The notes under the pieces: generated by a model
Database searches by the model: none
What the model saw: only the letters and a program-made list of their open reading frames with translations
Told to the model about the DNA's origin: nothing
Source of the DNA: JAFAGO01 sp031987605
GTDB taxonomy: Bacteria; Bacteroidota; Bacteroidia; Flavobacteriales; Weeksellaceae
Direction: 5' to 3'
Length of the DNA: 64,000 nucleotides
Assembly (NCBI GenBank): GCA_031987605.1
Contig: DALZZF010000007.1
Coordinates: forward strand, 103,791 to 167,790
Position numbers and translations under genes: made by a program
Part shown: piece by piece, positions 1-7,717 of the stretch
Layout: each line of letters starts with the position of its first letter
How positions within the stretch are numbered: position 1 is the stretch's first letter

Positions 1-237
1 CAATCCGGCTTCGTGTGCTACGGAAGCACAGTTTTCTGCAGCCATTTGAGCAGCGAAAGGAGTATTTTTCTTGGAACCTCTAAATCCCATCTTTCCGGCT
101 GAAGCCCATGAAATGACTTCTCCGTTTTTATTGGTCAAAGAAATGATAATATTATTGAAAGACGCTTGGATGTGAGCTTCTCCAATCGCCTCAACTTTTA
201 CTTTTCTCTTTTTAACAGCTTTTGTTTGTTTTGCCAT
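1..237 (-). CDS. rpsK: 30S ribosomal protein S11 (C-terminus cut by window edge)
   Basis: Only the first 79 codons are in the window; the rest lies to the left. The start MAKQTKAVKKRKVKVEAIG and the following stretch with HIQASFNNIIISLTN and SWASAGKMGF are the typical S11 core. S11 sits on the 30S platform and contacts 16S rRNA near the mRNA exit. It follows rpsM by 12 bases, as expected for the alpha operon, so rpsD, rpoA and rplQ are probably beyond the edge. The ATG is at 235-237 on the complement. Confidence 0.95.
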   Translation of the reverse strand, partial: MAKQTKAVKKRKVKVEAIGEAHIQASFNNIIISLTNKNGEVISWASAGKMGFRGSKKNTPFAAQMAAENCASVAHEAGL

Positions 238-249
238 AATTCCTAACGA

Positions 250-627
250 TTATTTACTTGCTTTTTTCTTGTTAGCAACAGTTTTTCTTCTTCCTTTACG
301 GGTTCTAGAATTGTTTTTCGTTCTTTGGCCTCTTAAAGGTAATCCCAGTCTGTGACGTATTCCTCGTTGGCATCCTATGTCCATCAATCTCTTGATGTTC
401 AATTGCACTTCAGAACGCAATTCTCCTTCTACTTTAATGTTTTCGGAGATATAGTTTCTGATGGCAGCCAATTCATCGTCATTCCATTCGTTGACTTTCT
501 TGTCTTCGCTGATACCGGCTGCTTTCAGGATTTCAGAAGCTGTACTTCTTCCGATTCCGTAGATGTAAGTAAGACCGATAACACCTCTTTTGTTTTTTGG
601 TAAATCAATACCTGCAATTCTCGCCAT
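250..627 (-). CDS. rpsM: 30S ribosomal protein S13
   Basis: A 125-residue protein starting MARIAGIDLPKNKRG, with the helix-hairpin region IGCQRGIRHRLGLPLRGQRT near residues 82-101 and a very basic C-terminal tail (about 104-125) that reaches toward tRNA in the P site. It belongs to the 30S head and contributes to bridge B1. Length is normal for the family. It lies between rpmJ (9 bases upstream) and rpsK, in the standard order. Confidence 0.97.
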   Translation of the reverse strand: MARIAGIDLPKNKRGVIGLTYIYGIGRSTASEILKAAGISEDKKVNEWNDDELAAIRNYISENIKVEGELRSEVQLNIKRLMDIGCQRGIRHRLGLPLRGQRTKNNSRTRKGRRKTVANKKKASK

Positions 628-636
628 AATTTAATT

Positions 637-753
637 TTAGCCTTGTCTTTGTTTAAATTTTGGGTTCTTCTTGTTGATTACAAACAGAACGCCTTTACGA
701 CGAACGATCTTGCAATCAGCACTTCTTTTTTTGATTGATGCTCTAACTTTCAT
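637..753 (-). CDS. rpmJ: 50S ribosomal protein L36, zinc-free type
   Basis: A 38-residue ORF read on the complement: MKVRASIKKRSADCKIVRRK, then GVLFVINKKNPKFKQRQG. Start, length and the terminal KQRQG are diagnostic of L36. The zinc-binding form has three Cys and one His; here only Cys14 remains and the His position is Phe (NPKFKQ), so this is a C-minus, zinc-independent version. It sits between infA and rpsM, its usual place. The ATG is at 751-753 and the TAA at 637-639. Confidence 0.95.
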   Translation of the reverse strand: MKVRASIKKRSADCKIVRRKGVLFVINKKNPKFKQRQG

Positions 754-815
754 TTGTTCAATGTTATATTTTTCCGGTATAATGGAATTGCAGTAATTCC
801 ATTATATCCGTTTTA

Positions 816-1031
816 TTAATATCTGAATGTTATTCTTCCTTTGGTTAAATCATAAGGGGACATTTCCAGCCTTACTTTATCACCCGGAAGAAGTTTGATG
901 TAATGCATTCTCATCTTTCCGGAAATATGAGCGATAAGGATATGCCCATTTTCCAATTCTACACGAAACATGGCGTTTGAAAGTGCTTCCACGATCACGC
1001 CATCTTGTTCAATATGTTTCTGTTTTGCCAT
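816..1031 (-). CDS. infA: Translation initiation factor IF-1
   Basis: A 71-residue single-domain OB-fold protein, the usual IF-1 length. It starts MAKQKHIEQDGVIVEALSNA and shows the conserved FRVELENGHILIAHISGKMR and LLPGDKVRLEMSPYDLTKGR segments. IF-1 occupies the 30S A site during initiation with IF-2 and IF-3. It follows secY after only 3 bases, so it is probably translationally linked to it. The map (methionine aminopeptidase) gene often found between secY and infA is absent here. A 62-base gap separates it from rpmJ. Confidence 0.97.
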   Translation of the reverse strand: MAKQKHIEQDGVIVEALSNAMFRVELENGHILIAHISGKMRMHYIKLLPGDKVRLEMSPYDLTKGRITFRY

Positions 1032-1034
1032 ATA

Positions 1035-2414
1035 TTATATTCCGGTGCTTCTGGACAATTTCGATTGCATAAGGCCATCATAGTGATGATTCAGCAAGTA
1101 TGTGTTGATTTGCTGAACGGTATCCAAGATAACTCCAACCATAATTAACAGTGATGTACCCCCGAAAAACAGGGCAAATCTGTCCGTCTGCACAAAGCCT
1201 CCGTGCACTATTGCCGGAAGGACTGCAAAGATAGCTAAAAATATTGAACCCGGCAAGGTAATTTTTGACAGGATATCGTCAAGATAATCAGCGGTTTCTT
1301 TCCCAGGTCTTACCTTTGGAATTAACCCTCCGTTGCGTTTCAAATCGTCTGCCATTTGATTCACGGGAATCGTAATGGCGGTATAGAAGAAGGAGAAAAT
1401 AATAATCAGCAATCCAAACAGTACGTTATACTGCCAGCTGAAAACATTTTTGAATCCTGCCAAGAACGTGTTAGACTCATCAATATTGGTTAACAATCCC
1501 GGTACAAACATGAGTGCCTGTGCAAAGATAATTGGCATTACCCCTGCTGCATTTACTTTCAATGGAATCCATTGTCTTGCTCCCTGCATCAAATTTCTGT
1601 TTACACCACCTCTGGCTTGTGCTCTGCTTACATACTGAATTGGAATTTTTCTTACCGCTACGGATAGAATAATGGCCAACAGTACGACCAACATCCAGAA
1701 TAATACTTCAATCAGAATCATGATTCCTCCCATTCCTCCTTTACCGGTTTGTGTGGTAAATTCCTGAATAAATGCTGCGGGAAGATCAGCAAGGATTCCT
1801 ACCATAATCAAAATGGAGATCCCGTTTCCGATTCCTTTGTCTGTAATTTTTTCACCAAGCCACATTGCGAATACTGATCCTGCTACGAGAATTACAATAC
1901 TCGGCAACCAGAACATTACGGAGTTTGGCTCTACATAATAAGCCTGACCGAACTGTGCGTATGGTAAAAACATCTGGGTAATGGAGGTAAGGTAAGAAGG
2001 TGCCTGAACCAAACAAACCGCGATGGTTAACCATCTTGTAATTTGGTTAAGGGTATTTCTACCACTTTCTCCATCTTTCTGAAGTTTTTGCAGATACGGA
2101 ACTGCCATTCCCATCAACTGCACAATAATGGAGGCAGAGATGTAAGGCATAATTCCGAGTGCCATAATGGAGGCTCGGCTGAATGCTCCCCCTGTAAAAG
2201 AGGAAAGCAAACCAAGAAGTCCTGCTCCTTGTTTGCTGCCACCTTGGTTTTGATATTGTTCCAATAAACTTCCCACTTCTGCCATATTGATGGCAGGCAG
2301 GGAAATATATGATGCGAATCTATACACGAGAACTAAACCTAAAGTATATAGGATCTTCTCTCTTAATTCTTTAAGACTCCAAATGTTTTTTAGGGTTTGT
2401 ATAAATCCTTTCAT
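1035..2414 (-). CDS. secY: Protein translocase subunit SecY
   Basis: The 459-residue channel subunit of the SecYEG translocon in the inner membrane. The sequence starts MKGFIQTLKNIWSLKELREK and carries about ten hydrophobic segments. SecY signatures include GLLGLLSSFTGGAF (plug region, about 65-78), GIMPYISASIIVQLM, GIGNGISILIMVG and LPGSIFLAIFAVLP. Its length is slightly above the 443 residues of E. coli. It lies between rplO (11 bases upstream) and infA (3 bases downstream), the conserved spc-operon position, so its expression is tied to ribosome production. Confidence 0.98.
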   Translation of the reverse strand: MKGFIQTLKNIWSLKELREKILYTLGLVLVYRFASYISLPAINMAEVGSLLEQYQNQGGSKQGAGLLGLLSSFTGGAFSRASIMALGIMPYISASIIVQLMGMAVPYLQKLQKDGESGRNTLNQITRWLTIAVCLVQAPSYLTSITQMFLPYAQFGQAYYVEPNSVMFWLPSIVILVAGSVFAMWLGEKITDKGIGNGISILIMVGILADLPAAFIQEFTTQTGKGGMGGIMILIEVLFWMLVVLLAIILSVAVRKIPIQYVSRAQARGGVNRNLMQGARQWIPLKVNAAGVMPIIFAQALMFVPGLLTNIDESNTFLAGFKNVFSWQYNVLFGLLIIIFSFFYTAITIPVNQMADDLKRNGGLIPKVRPGKETADYLDDILSKITLPGSIFLAIFAVLPAIVHGGFVQTDRFALFFGGTSLLIMVGVILDTVQQINTYLLNHHYDGLMQSKLSRSTGI

Positions 2415-2425
2415 TAATGATCGTA

Positions 2426-2875
2426 TTATAGAGTAATTGCTTTACCTCCTGCTTTTGAAATTAATTCTTCAGCGGATTTTGTGAATTTATGTGCAGAGAT
2501 GGAAACGTTTGATTTCAATTCTCCTCTTCCTAAAATTTTCACAAATTCGTTTTTAGTTGCCAAACCGTTTTCTACCAAAATTTCTTTGGTGATGTCTCCT
2601 TTGATTCCTTTGGTATCAATAAGAGTCTGGATGGTATCTAAATTAATTCCTCTGAATTCTTTTCTGTTCACATTATTGAAACCGAATTTTGGAAGTCTTC
2701 TTTGCAAAGGCATCTGTCCACCTTCAAAACCGATTTTCTGGGAATATCCGGATCTTGATTTCTGACCTTTATGTCCTTTTGTGGAAGTACCGCCTTTTCC
2801 GCTTCCCTGTCCTCTACCAATTCTTTTGGAATTGTGTGTAGCACCACTTGCAGGTTTTATATTGTTTAAATTCAT
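2426..2875 (-). CDS. rplO: 50S ribosomal protein L15
   Basis: A 149-residue L15. The N-terminal Gly/Lys-rich extension (residues 14-45, including GRGQGSGKGGTSTKGHKGQKS) threads into 23S rRNA. The globular part has GFEGGQMPLQRRLPKFGF and a C-terminal VSISAHKFTKSAEELISKAGG. Its position upstream of secY is conserved. The 99 bases between it and rpmD hold a short-repeat element, unusual inside an spc operon. Confidence 0.97.
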   Translation of the reverse strand: MNLNNIKPASGATHNSKRIGRGQGSGKGGTSTKGHKGQKSRSGYSQKIGFEGGQMPLQRRLPKFGFNNVNRKEFRGINLDTIQTLIDTKGIKGDITKEILVENGLATKNEFVKILGRGELKSNVSISAHKFTKSAEELISKAGGKAITL

Positions 2876-2885
2876 TTTGTTTTAG

Positions 2886-2970
2886 ATTTGAGATTTAAAG
2901 ATTTAAAGATTTGAGATTTGAGATTCTGGATATAAGAGTCTAGAATCTCGTGTCTCGTATCTCGTGTCTA
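2886..2970. repeat. AGATTT-type heptamer repeats and hairpin between rpmD and rplO
   Basis: The gap between rpmD and rplO contains GATTTGA/GATTTAA units in tandem. These are followed by GAGATTCT and AGAATCTC arms flanking a short loop, then TCTCGTGTCTCGTATCTCGTGTC. The same kind of short units recurs at about 5084-5155, 7629-7675 and 41396-41457, so this is a dispersed family rather than a local accident. A role as an RNA processing or stability element is only inference. Confidence 0.7.
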
Positions 2971-2974
2971 TATT

Positions 2975-3151
2975 CTATTTTTGAACTTCAACTAAATGAC
3001 CCACTGCTGCTACCATTCCTAAGATAGATGGTGTTGCTTCGTGTTCTACAACTTGGTGAAGTTTTTTAAGTCCTAATGCTTCAAGCGTTCTTTTTTGGGT
3101 TTTTGTTCTCCCAATAGCGCTCTTAATTTGTTTTACTTTAATTGTTGCCAT
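2975..3151 (-). CDS. rpmD: 50S ribosomal protein L30
   Basis: A 58-residue ORF on the complement: MATIKVKQIKSAIGRTKTQK, then RTLEALGLKKLHQVVEHEAT, ending PSILGMVAAVGHLVEVQK. This is the bacterial short form of L30, with the characteristic SAIGR and LGLKKLHQVVE segments. The ATG is at 3149-3151 and the TAG at 2975-2977. It lies 14 bases downstream of rpsE, as in other spc operons. Confidence 0.95.
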   Translation of the reverse strand: MATIKVKQIKSAIGRTKTQKRTLEALGLKKLHQVVEHEATPSILGMVAAVGHLVEVQK

Positions 3152-3165
3152 TGTTTGAATATATA

Positions 3166-3687
3166 TTAACCGTTAAACACTTTAGTTAAGGAGATTCCTC
3201 TCATTCTTGCAATTTCTTCTGGTCTTCTGATGTCCAGTAACGCTTTGAAAGTTGCTTTCACTACGTTGTGAGGATTGGAAGAACCTTTGGATTTGGAAAG
3301 AATATCTTTAATACCTGCAGATTCCAATACCGCTCTTACCGCACCACCGGCAATAAGCCCGGTACCGTGAGAAGCTGGTCTAAGGAAAATATCGGCCCCT
3401 CCGTATCTTGCAGAAGTTGCGTGAGGAATAGTGTGATTCATCACGGGAACTTTTACCAGATTTTTCTTGGCATCTTCTACTGCTTTTGCGATTGCTGAAG
3501 CAACTTCTTTAGATTTTCCAAGTCCAAAACCGATGGTTCCGGCTTCGTCTCCTACTACTACAATAGCAGAAAATCCGAACGCTCTACCTCCTTTGGTTAC
3601 TTTGGTTACTCTGTTTACGGCTACGAGACGATCTGTTAATTCTAATCCTCCCGGTTTTACTTTTTCTATATTATCTAGTCCTAACAT
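3166..3687 (-). CDS. rpsE: 30S ribosomal protein S5
   Basis: A 173-residue S5 with the N-terminal double-stranded RNA-binding fold: LVAVNRVTKVTKGGRAFGFS (about 22-41), then GDEAGTIGFGLGKSKEVA. The C-terminal domain contains GTGLIAGGAVRAVLESAGI and DILSKSKGSSNPHNVVKA. S5 lies on the solvent side of the 30S near the mRNA entry and affects decoding fidelity. It follows rplR by 21 bases. Confidence 0.97.
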   Translation of the reverse strand: MLGLDNIEKVKPGGLELTDRLVAVNRVTKVTKGGRAFGFSAIVVVGDEAGTIGFGLGKSKEVASAIAKAVEDAKKNLVKVPVMNHTIPHATSARYGGADIFLRPASHGTGLIAGGAVRAVLESAGIKDILSKSKGSSNPHNVVKATFKALLDIRRPEEIARMRGISLTKVFNG

Positions 3688-3708
3688 AATTTCCGAAAAT
3701 TTATTTGA

Positions 3709-4062
3709 TTAGAATTGAAGTCCACCTTCTCTTGCACCGTCTGCAAGGGCTTTTATTCTTCCGTGATATACAAAACCGTTTCTGTCGAAAACTACATTTT
3801 CGATTCCGGCAGCTTTTGCTTTTTCAGCAATTGCTTTACCTACGTTTGCAGAAACTTCTGATTTCGTTCCTTTAGCATCCACTCCTTTTTCTCTTGAAGA
3901 AGCTGCGGCTAATGTTTTTCCTGTTTTATCGTCGATTAACTGAGCGTAAATTTCTTTATTACTCTTATACACCGATAATCTTGGCAATTCTGCAGAGCCG
4001 GAGATTTTTCCTCTTACTCTTCTTTTGATTCTAATTCTTTTCTGTACTTTATTCAGTGCCAT
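3709..4062 (-). CDS. rplR: 50S ribosomal protein L18
   Basis: A 117-residue L18, a 5S rRNA-binding protein of the central protuberance. Recognisable pieces are RIRIKRRVRGKISGSAELPR near the N-terminus, LSVYKSNKEIYAQLIDD (about 29-45) and the C-terminal FDRNGFVYHGRIKALADGAR, which ends in GLQF. Length and order (rplF, rplR, rpsE) are standard. Confidence 0.97.
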   Translation of the reverse strand: MALNKVQKRIRIKRRVRGKISGSAELPRLSVYKSNKEIYAQLIDDKTGKTLAAASSREKGVDAKGTKSEVSANVGKAIAEKAKAAGIENVVFDRNGFVYHGRIKALADGAREGGLQF

Positions 4063-4076
4063 TGTCTTAAAATTTA

Positions 4077-4622
4077 TTATGCAGACTTACCAGCTTTTCT
4101 TCTGATGATTTCACCAACGAATCTCACCCCTTTACCTTTGTAAGGTTCAGGTTTTCTGAAAGAACGGATTTTCGCTGCGACCATTCCTAGAAGCTGCTTA
4201 TCGTGCGATGTTAATGTAATAATTGGGTTTTTACCTTTCTCAGTCTCTGTGTTCACTTTGATTTCGTCCGGAAGTTCCAGTATGATACCGTGAGAGAAAC
4301 CTAAAGCCAACTCAAGTTTTTGTCCTGAGTGTGAGGCTCTATAACCAACTCCTACTAATTCAAGTTTCTTTTCGAAACCGTCGTGAGTTCCCACAACCAT
4401 ATTGTGGATCAGTGCTCTGTACAATCCGTGCAGGGCTTTGTGCTGTTTGTCATCAGACGGTCTGTTCAGGTGCAGTTCTCCGTCTTTCTGCTCCAAAGTA
4501 ATTCCACCGGTAAGTTCCTGAGAAAGTTCTCCTTTAGGACCTTTTACGGTTACCACTCCTTCTTTTTCTGCAATGGTAACTCCGGCAGGAATGTTTATAA
4601 TTGCTTTACCAATTCTTGACAT
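4077..4622 (-). CDS. rplF: 50S ribosomal protein L6
   Basis: A 181-residue L6 made of two related halves. The start MSRIGKAIINIPAGV and the C-terminal signature PEPYKGKGVRFVGEIIRRKA (about 158-177) are diagnostic. L6 lies near the sarcin-ricin loop and the factor-binding site of the 50S. It is 18 bases downstream of rpsH. Confidence 0.97.
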   Translation of the reverse strand: MSRIGKAIINIPAGVTIAEKEGVVTVKGPKGELSQELTGGITLEQKDGELHLNRPSDDKQHKALHGLYRALIHNMVVGTHDGFEKKLELVGVGYRASHSGQKLELALGFSHGIILELPDEIKVNTETEKGKNPIITLTSHDKQLLGMVAAKIRSFRKPEPYKGKGVRFVGEIIRRKAGKSA

Positions 4623-4640
4623 TTTCCTTTGTTTAAAAAA

Positions 4641-5039
4641 TTAATATACGTAGCAGATTACTTCTCCACCTACTTTTTCTTCTCTTGCTTTTTTGTCGGT
4701 CATCACTCCTTTAGAAGTTGAGATGATCGCCACTCCCAAACCGTTGAGTACTCTTGGAAGTTCTGTAGAACCTTTGTACTGTCTCAAACCTGGCTTTGAT
4801 GCTCTTTGGATCGATTTGATCGCTGGTTTGTTGGTTTGTTTGTCGTACTTTAAAGCGATTTTGATGGAACCTTGAACGGAGCTATCTTCGAACTTATAGT
4901 TCAGGATATACCCTTGGTCGAACAAGATTTTCGTAATCTCCTTTTTGATTTTCGATGCAGGAATTTCCACCACTTTGTGGCCTGCGCTTTGTGCGTTCCT
5001 TACTCTGGTTAGGAAATCTGAAATTGGATCTGTTACCAT
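4641..5039 (-). CDS. rpsH: 30S ribosomal protein S8
   Basis: A 132-residue S8 that binds the central domain of 16S rRNA. It starts MVTDPISDFLTRVRNAQSAG and ends with LGVAIISTSKGVMTDKKARE followed by VGGEVICYVY. In E. coli S8 also represses its own spc operon; no such site was identified here. A 147-base repeat-containing gap separates it from rpsN, so the local spacing is looser than elsewhere in the operon. Confidence 0.97.
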   Translation of the reverse strand: MVTDPISDFLTRVRNAQSAGHKVVEIPASKIKKEITKILFDQGYILNYKFEDSSVQGSIKIALKYDKQTNKPAIKSIQRASKPGLRQYKGSTELPRVLNGLGVAIISTSKGVMTDKKAREEKVGGEVICYVY

Positions 5040-5076
5040 TTTTCTATTTGTTGTTATTGGTTAATGACAATCAGTT

Positions 5077-5155
5077 TTGATAGATTTCAGATTTCAGACA
5101 TCAGATTTCAGATTTTATAAATGGTCTGATTTCTGACATCTCGCATCTGTGGTCT
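5077..5155. repeat. CAGATTT repeats with imperfect inverted arms between rpsN and rpsH
   Basis: This gap contains repeated (A)GATTTCAGA units followed by an opposing block with TCTGATTTCTGACATCT. Read as RNA, AGACATCAGATTTCAGA-type and AGATGTCAGAAATCAGA-type sequences could form an imperfect hairpin. It is the second of three similar inserts in this ribosomal operon. No ORF is present. Confidence 0.65.
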
Positions 5156-5186
5156 ATAACTTAATTGTCTCGATTTTACAAAATTG

Positions 5187-5456
5187 TTACCAACTTGCTT
5201 TTTTCACTCCCGGGATAAGACCGTTGTTGGCCATTTCACGAAATGTTACTCTGGAAATACCAAACGTTCTCATATATCCTCTTGGTCTTCCGGTAAGTTT
5301 GCAACGGTTGTGCAAGCGTACTGGGGAAGCATTTTTAGGAAGTTTTTGTAGTGCTTCGTAATCTCCGGCTTCTTTCAAAGCTTTTCTTTTCGCAGCATAT
5401 TTTGCAACAAGTGCTTCTCTTTTGCGCTCACGCGCTTTCATTGATTCTTTAGCCAT
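5187..5456 (-). CDS. rpsN: 30S ribosomal protein S14, zinc-free type
   Basis: An 89-residue S14 of the long, zinc-independent (C-minus) class. It starts MAKESMKARERKREALVAKY and contains PVRLHNRCKLTGRPRGYMRT, FGISRVTFREMANNGLIPGV and the terminal KKASW. Only one Cys is present, so the CxxC...CxxC zinc ribbon of the short S14 class is missing. S14 joins the 30S head late in assembly. It is 3 bases downstream of rplE. Confidence 0.97.
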   Translation of the reverse strand: MAKESMKARERKREALVAKYAAKRKALKEAGDYEALQKLPKNASPVRLHNRCKLTGRPRGYMRTFGISRVTFREMANNGLIPGVKKASW

Positions 5457-5459
5457 TTC

Positions 5460-6014
5460 TTAGTTTTTTTTGAATGGTAAACCGAAGTGAGTTAATAATG
5501 CTTTTGCTTCTTTGTCTGTTTTGGCAGAGGTAACGAAAGTGATGTCCATCCCTTGGATTTTTTTCACTTTGTCGATTACGATTTCAGGGAAAATAATTTG
5601 CTCGGTAATTCCCAAGTTATAGTTTCCTCTTCCGTCGAAACCGTCTGCTTTAATTCCAGAGAAATCTCTGATTCGTGGGAGTGCGGATGAAGTCAGTCTG
5701 TCCAAGAATTCATACATTTTCGTAGCTCTTAGGGTAACTTTTGCTCCAACGGGCATTCCTTTTCTTAGTTTGAAGGCTGCTTCATCTTTTTTAGACAAAG
5801 TTCCTACTGCTTTTTGTCCTGTAATTGCTGTCAGTTCTTCAACCGCATAGTCTACGATTTTTTTGTCAGCTGTAGCATCTCCTAACCCTTGTGAAATAAC
5901 AATTTTCTCAAGTTTAGGCACTTGCATTACGGACTTATATCCAAATTCTTCCATCAATGCTGGAACAATTTTTTCTTTGTACGCTTGTTTTGGTCTTGCG
6001 ATATATGTTGCCAT
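5460..6014 (-). CDS. rplE: 50S ribosomal protein L5
   Basis: A 184-residue L5, which binds 5S rRNA in the central protuberance with L18. It shows KIVISQGLGDATADKKIVDY (about 37-56), ITGQKAVGTLSKKDEAAFKL, LPRIRDFSGI and GNYNLGITEQIIFPEI. The family length is about 180. It follows rplX by 11 bases. Confidence 0.97.
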   Translation of the reverse strand: MATYIARPKQAYKEKIVPALMEEFGYKSVMQVPKLEKIVISQGLGDATADKKIVDYAVEELTAITGQKAVGTLSKKDEAAFKLRKGMPVGAKVTLRATKMYEFLDRLTSSALPRIRDFSGIKADGFDGRGNYNLGITEQIIFPEIVIDKVKKIQGMDITFVTSAKTDKEAKALLTHFGLPFKKN

Positions 6015-6025
6015 TGTTATTCTGA

Positions 6026-6346
6026 TTAAAGGGTTTCTCCGGTAGTTTTCGCTACTCTTACTTTTTTATCACCTTCTACTTTAAAGGCTACTTTTGTAGC
6101 TTTTCCGTTTTTATCCAAAAGGGATACGTTGGAAATATTGATAGAGGCTTCTTTTTCCTGAATTCCTCCCTGAGGATTTGCGGCAGATGGTTTTACGTGT
6201 TTTTTAACAACGTTGATTCCTGCTACGATTACTCTTGGGTCTCTTCCTTCTTTTCTGATCACTTCAAGAACTTCACCTTTACTTCCTTTGTTTTTCCCGG
6301 TAGTAACGATGACGTTGTCTCCTCTTTTTATTTTAACTTTTGTCAT
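6026..6346 (-). CDS. rplX: 50S ribosomal protein L24
   Basis: A 106-residue L24 with an N-terminal KOW motif: KIKRGDNVIVTTGKNKGSKG (about 5-24), followed by EVLEVIRKEGRDPRVIVAGI and NVVKKHVKPS. It is an early assembly protein that binds the 5' domain of 23S rRNA. It lies 19 bases downstream of rplN. Confidence 0.97.
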   Translation of the reverse strand: MTKVKIKRGDNVIVTTGKNKGSKGEVLEVIRKEGRDPRVIVAGINVVKKHVKPSAANPQGGIQEKEASINISNVSLLDKNGKATKVAFKVEGDKKVRVAKTTGETL

Positions 6347-6365
6347 TTCTTTTAAATTTTAAAAA

Positions 6366-6734
6366 TTAAAGTACTTCAGGAGCCAATGAAATGATTTTCA
6401 TATATTCCTTATCTCTAAGTTCACGAGCAACTGGTCCGAAAACACGGGTTCCTCTCATTTCTCCTGCAGCGTTTAAAAGAACGCAGGCATTATCGTCGAA
6501 TTTGATGTATGATCCATCTTTTCTTCTTACTGCTTTTTTGGTTCTTACTACAACTGCTTTAGAAACCTGACCTTTTTTTGCATTTCCTGATGGTGTAGAA
6601 TCTTTGATGGTTACTACGATTTTATCACCTACGGAAGCATATCTTCTTCTGGTACCTCCCAGAACTCTGATCACCAATACTTCTTTTGCACCGGTATTAT
6701 CAGCTACTTTTAATCTTGATTCTGTTTGTAACAT
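6366..6734 (-). CDS. rplN: 50S ribosomal protein L14
   Basis: A 122-residue L14, exactly the family length. It starts MLQTESRLKVADNTGAKEVL and has the conserved KGQVSKAVVVRTKKAVRRKD and FGPVARELRDKEYMKIISLA segments. It forms part of bridge B8 and binds L19. The start overlaps the stop of rpsQ by one base (TAATG), which implies translational coupling. Confidence 0.98.
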   Translation of the reverse strand: MLQTESRLKVADNTGAKEVLVIRVLGGTRRRYASVGDKIVVTIKDSTPSGNAKKGQVSKAVVVRTKKAVRRKDGSYIKFDDNACVLLNAAGEMRGTRVFGPVARELRDKEYMKIISLAPEVL

Positions 6735-6988
6735 TATTTCGCTTTTTCAATGATTCTAACTAATCTCCATCTTTTGCTCTTGCTCAAAGGGCGTGTTTCC
6801 TGGATTAACACAGTATCGCCTTCTGTACATTCGTTATTCTCGTCGTGAGCGGTATATTTTTTCGTTTTCAAAACGAATTTTCCGTACAACGGGTGTTTTA
6901 CTCTGGTCGTTTCACTAACAACAATGGTCTTTTCCATTTTATTGCTGGAAACCACTCCAATTCTTTCTTTTCTTAAATTTCTATCCAT
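6734..6988 (-). CDS. rpsQ: 30S ribosomal protein S17
   Basis: An 84-residue OB-fold protein starting MDRNLRKERIGVVSSNKMEK, then TIVVSETTRVKHPLYGKFVL and a C-terminal PLSKSKRWRLVRIIEKAK. It binds the 5' domain of 16S rRNA early in assembly. It follows rpmC by 13 bases and shares its last stop base with the rplN start. Confidence 0.97.
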   Translation of the reverse strand: MDRNLRKERIGVVSSNKMEKTIVVSETTRVKHPLYGKFVLKTKKYTAHDENNECTEGDTVLIQETRPLSKSKRWRLVRIIEKAK

Positions 6989-7001
6989 TGGTAAAAGGAA
7001 A

Positions 7002-7187
7002 TTATTGTTTGTTAGTTAATTCGGTATTAAGTCTTGCGATTGTTCTTCTCAAATCTTTGATTTGAATTGGATTTTCTACAGGGCTGATTTTATGTGCCAG
7101 TTTCAGTTTGGTGTAATTGGCTTTTGCTTCAGCTAACTGTACTTTTAAATCCTCTACGCTTAAATTTTTGATCTCGGCTTTATTCAT
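7002..7187 (-). CDS. rpmC: 50S ribosomal protein L29
   Basis: A 61-residue two-helix protein: MNKAEIKNLSVEDLKVQLAE, then KLKLAHKISPVENPIQIKDL and RRTIARLNTEL. This is the usual L29 length and pattern. L29 sits at the peptide exit tunnel next to L23 and helps dock SRP and trigger factor. It is 11 bases downstream of rplP. Confidence 0.97.
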   Translation of the reverse strand: MNKAEIKNLSVEDLKVQLAEAKANYTKLKLAHKISPVENPIQIKDLRRTIARLNTELTNKQ

Positions 7188-7198
7188 GATTTCAAAGA

Positions 7199-7624
7199 TT
7201 ATTGAGGTTTAACAAAATCGTTTGCTACTATAAATTTGGTCGTAACAGGGAGTTTTTGTGCGGCTAGTCTAAGTGCTTCTTTCGCTACTTCGTAAGGAAC
7301 ACCTCCTACTTCGAACATAATTTTTCCTGGTTTTACTACGGCCACCCAATATTCCACGGCACCTTTCCCTTTCCCCATACGTACTTCGGCTGGTTTTTTG
7401 GTAATTGGCTTATCCGGGAAGATTTTGATCCATAGCTGACCTTCTCTTTTCATATATCTCGTAGCAGCAATACGTGCTGCTTCGATTTGTCTTGCTGTGA
7501 TCCAAGCTCCTTCTAATGCTTTGATTCCGAAAGTTCCGTACGCCAACTGAGATCCTCTGTGAGCGTCTCCTTTCATCTTCATTTTATGAACCTTACGGAA
7601 CTTGGTTCTTTTTGGTTGTAACAT
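7199..7624 (-). CDS. rplP: 50S ribosomal protein L16
   Basis: A 141-residue L16. It starts MLQPKRTKFRKVHKMKMKGD and contains LAYGTFGIKALEGAWITARQ, IEAARIAATRYMKREGQLWI and RMGKGKGAVEYWVAVVKPGK. L16 organises the A-site tRNA region of the 50S. A 93-base repeat-bearing gap separates it from rpsC, where most operons have almost none. Confidence 0.97.
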   Translation of the reverse strand: MLQPKRTKFRKVHKMKMKGDAHRGSQLAYGTFGIKALEGAWITARQIEAARIAATRYMKREGQLWIKIFPDKPITKKPAEVRMGKGKGAVEYWVAVVKPGKIMFEVGGVPYEVAKEALRLAAQKLPVTTKFIVANDFVKPQ

Positions 7625-7628
7625 TGTC

Positions 7629-7675
7629 TTAAATTTTAGATTTTAGATTTCAGATTTTAGATTTTAGATTTTAAA
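7629..7675. repeat. TTTTAGATTTCAGATTTTAGATTTTAG-type tandem repeat between rpsC and rplP
   Basis: The rpsC-rplP gap has four to five near-identical AGATTTT/AGATTTC units, followed by an AATTTCAATCTAAAATTTTAG stretch that can pair partly with them. It is the third member of the repeat family inside this operon and contains no ORF. Confidence 0.65.
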
Positions 7676-7717
7676 CAAGTAACGGTAATTTAAAACTCAA
7701 AATTTCAATCTAAAATT

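Noticed and set aside
2886..7675. Repeats in the ribosomal operon as a CRISPR array
   Set aside because: Units are about 7 bases, imperfect and without spacers of regular length; no cas genes in the window.
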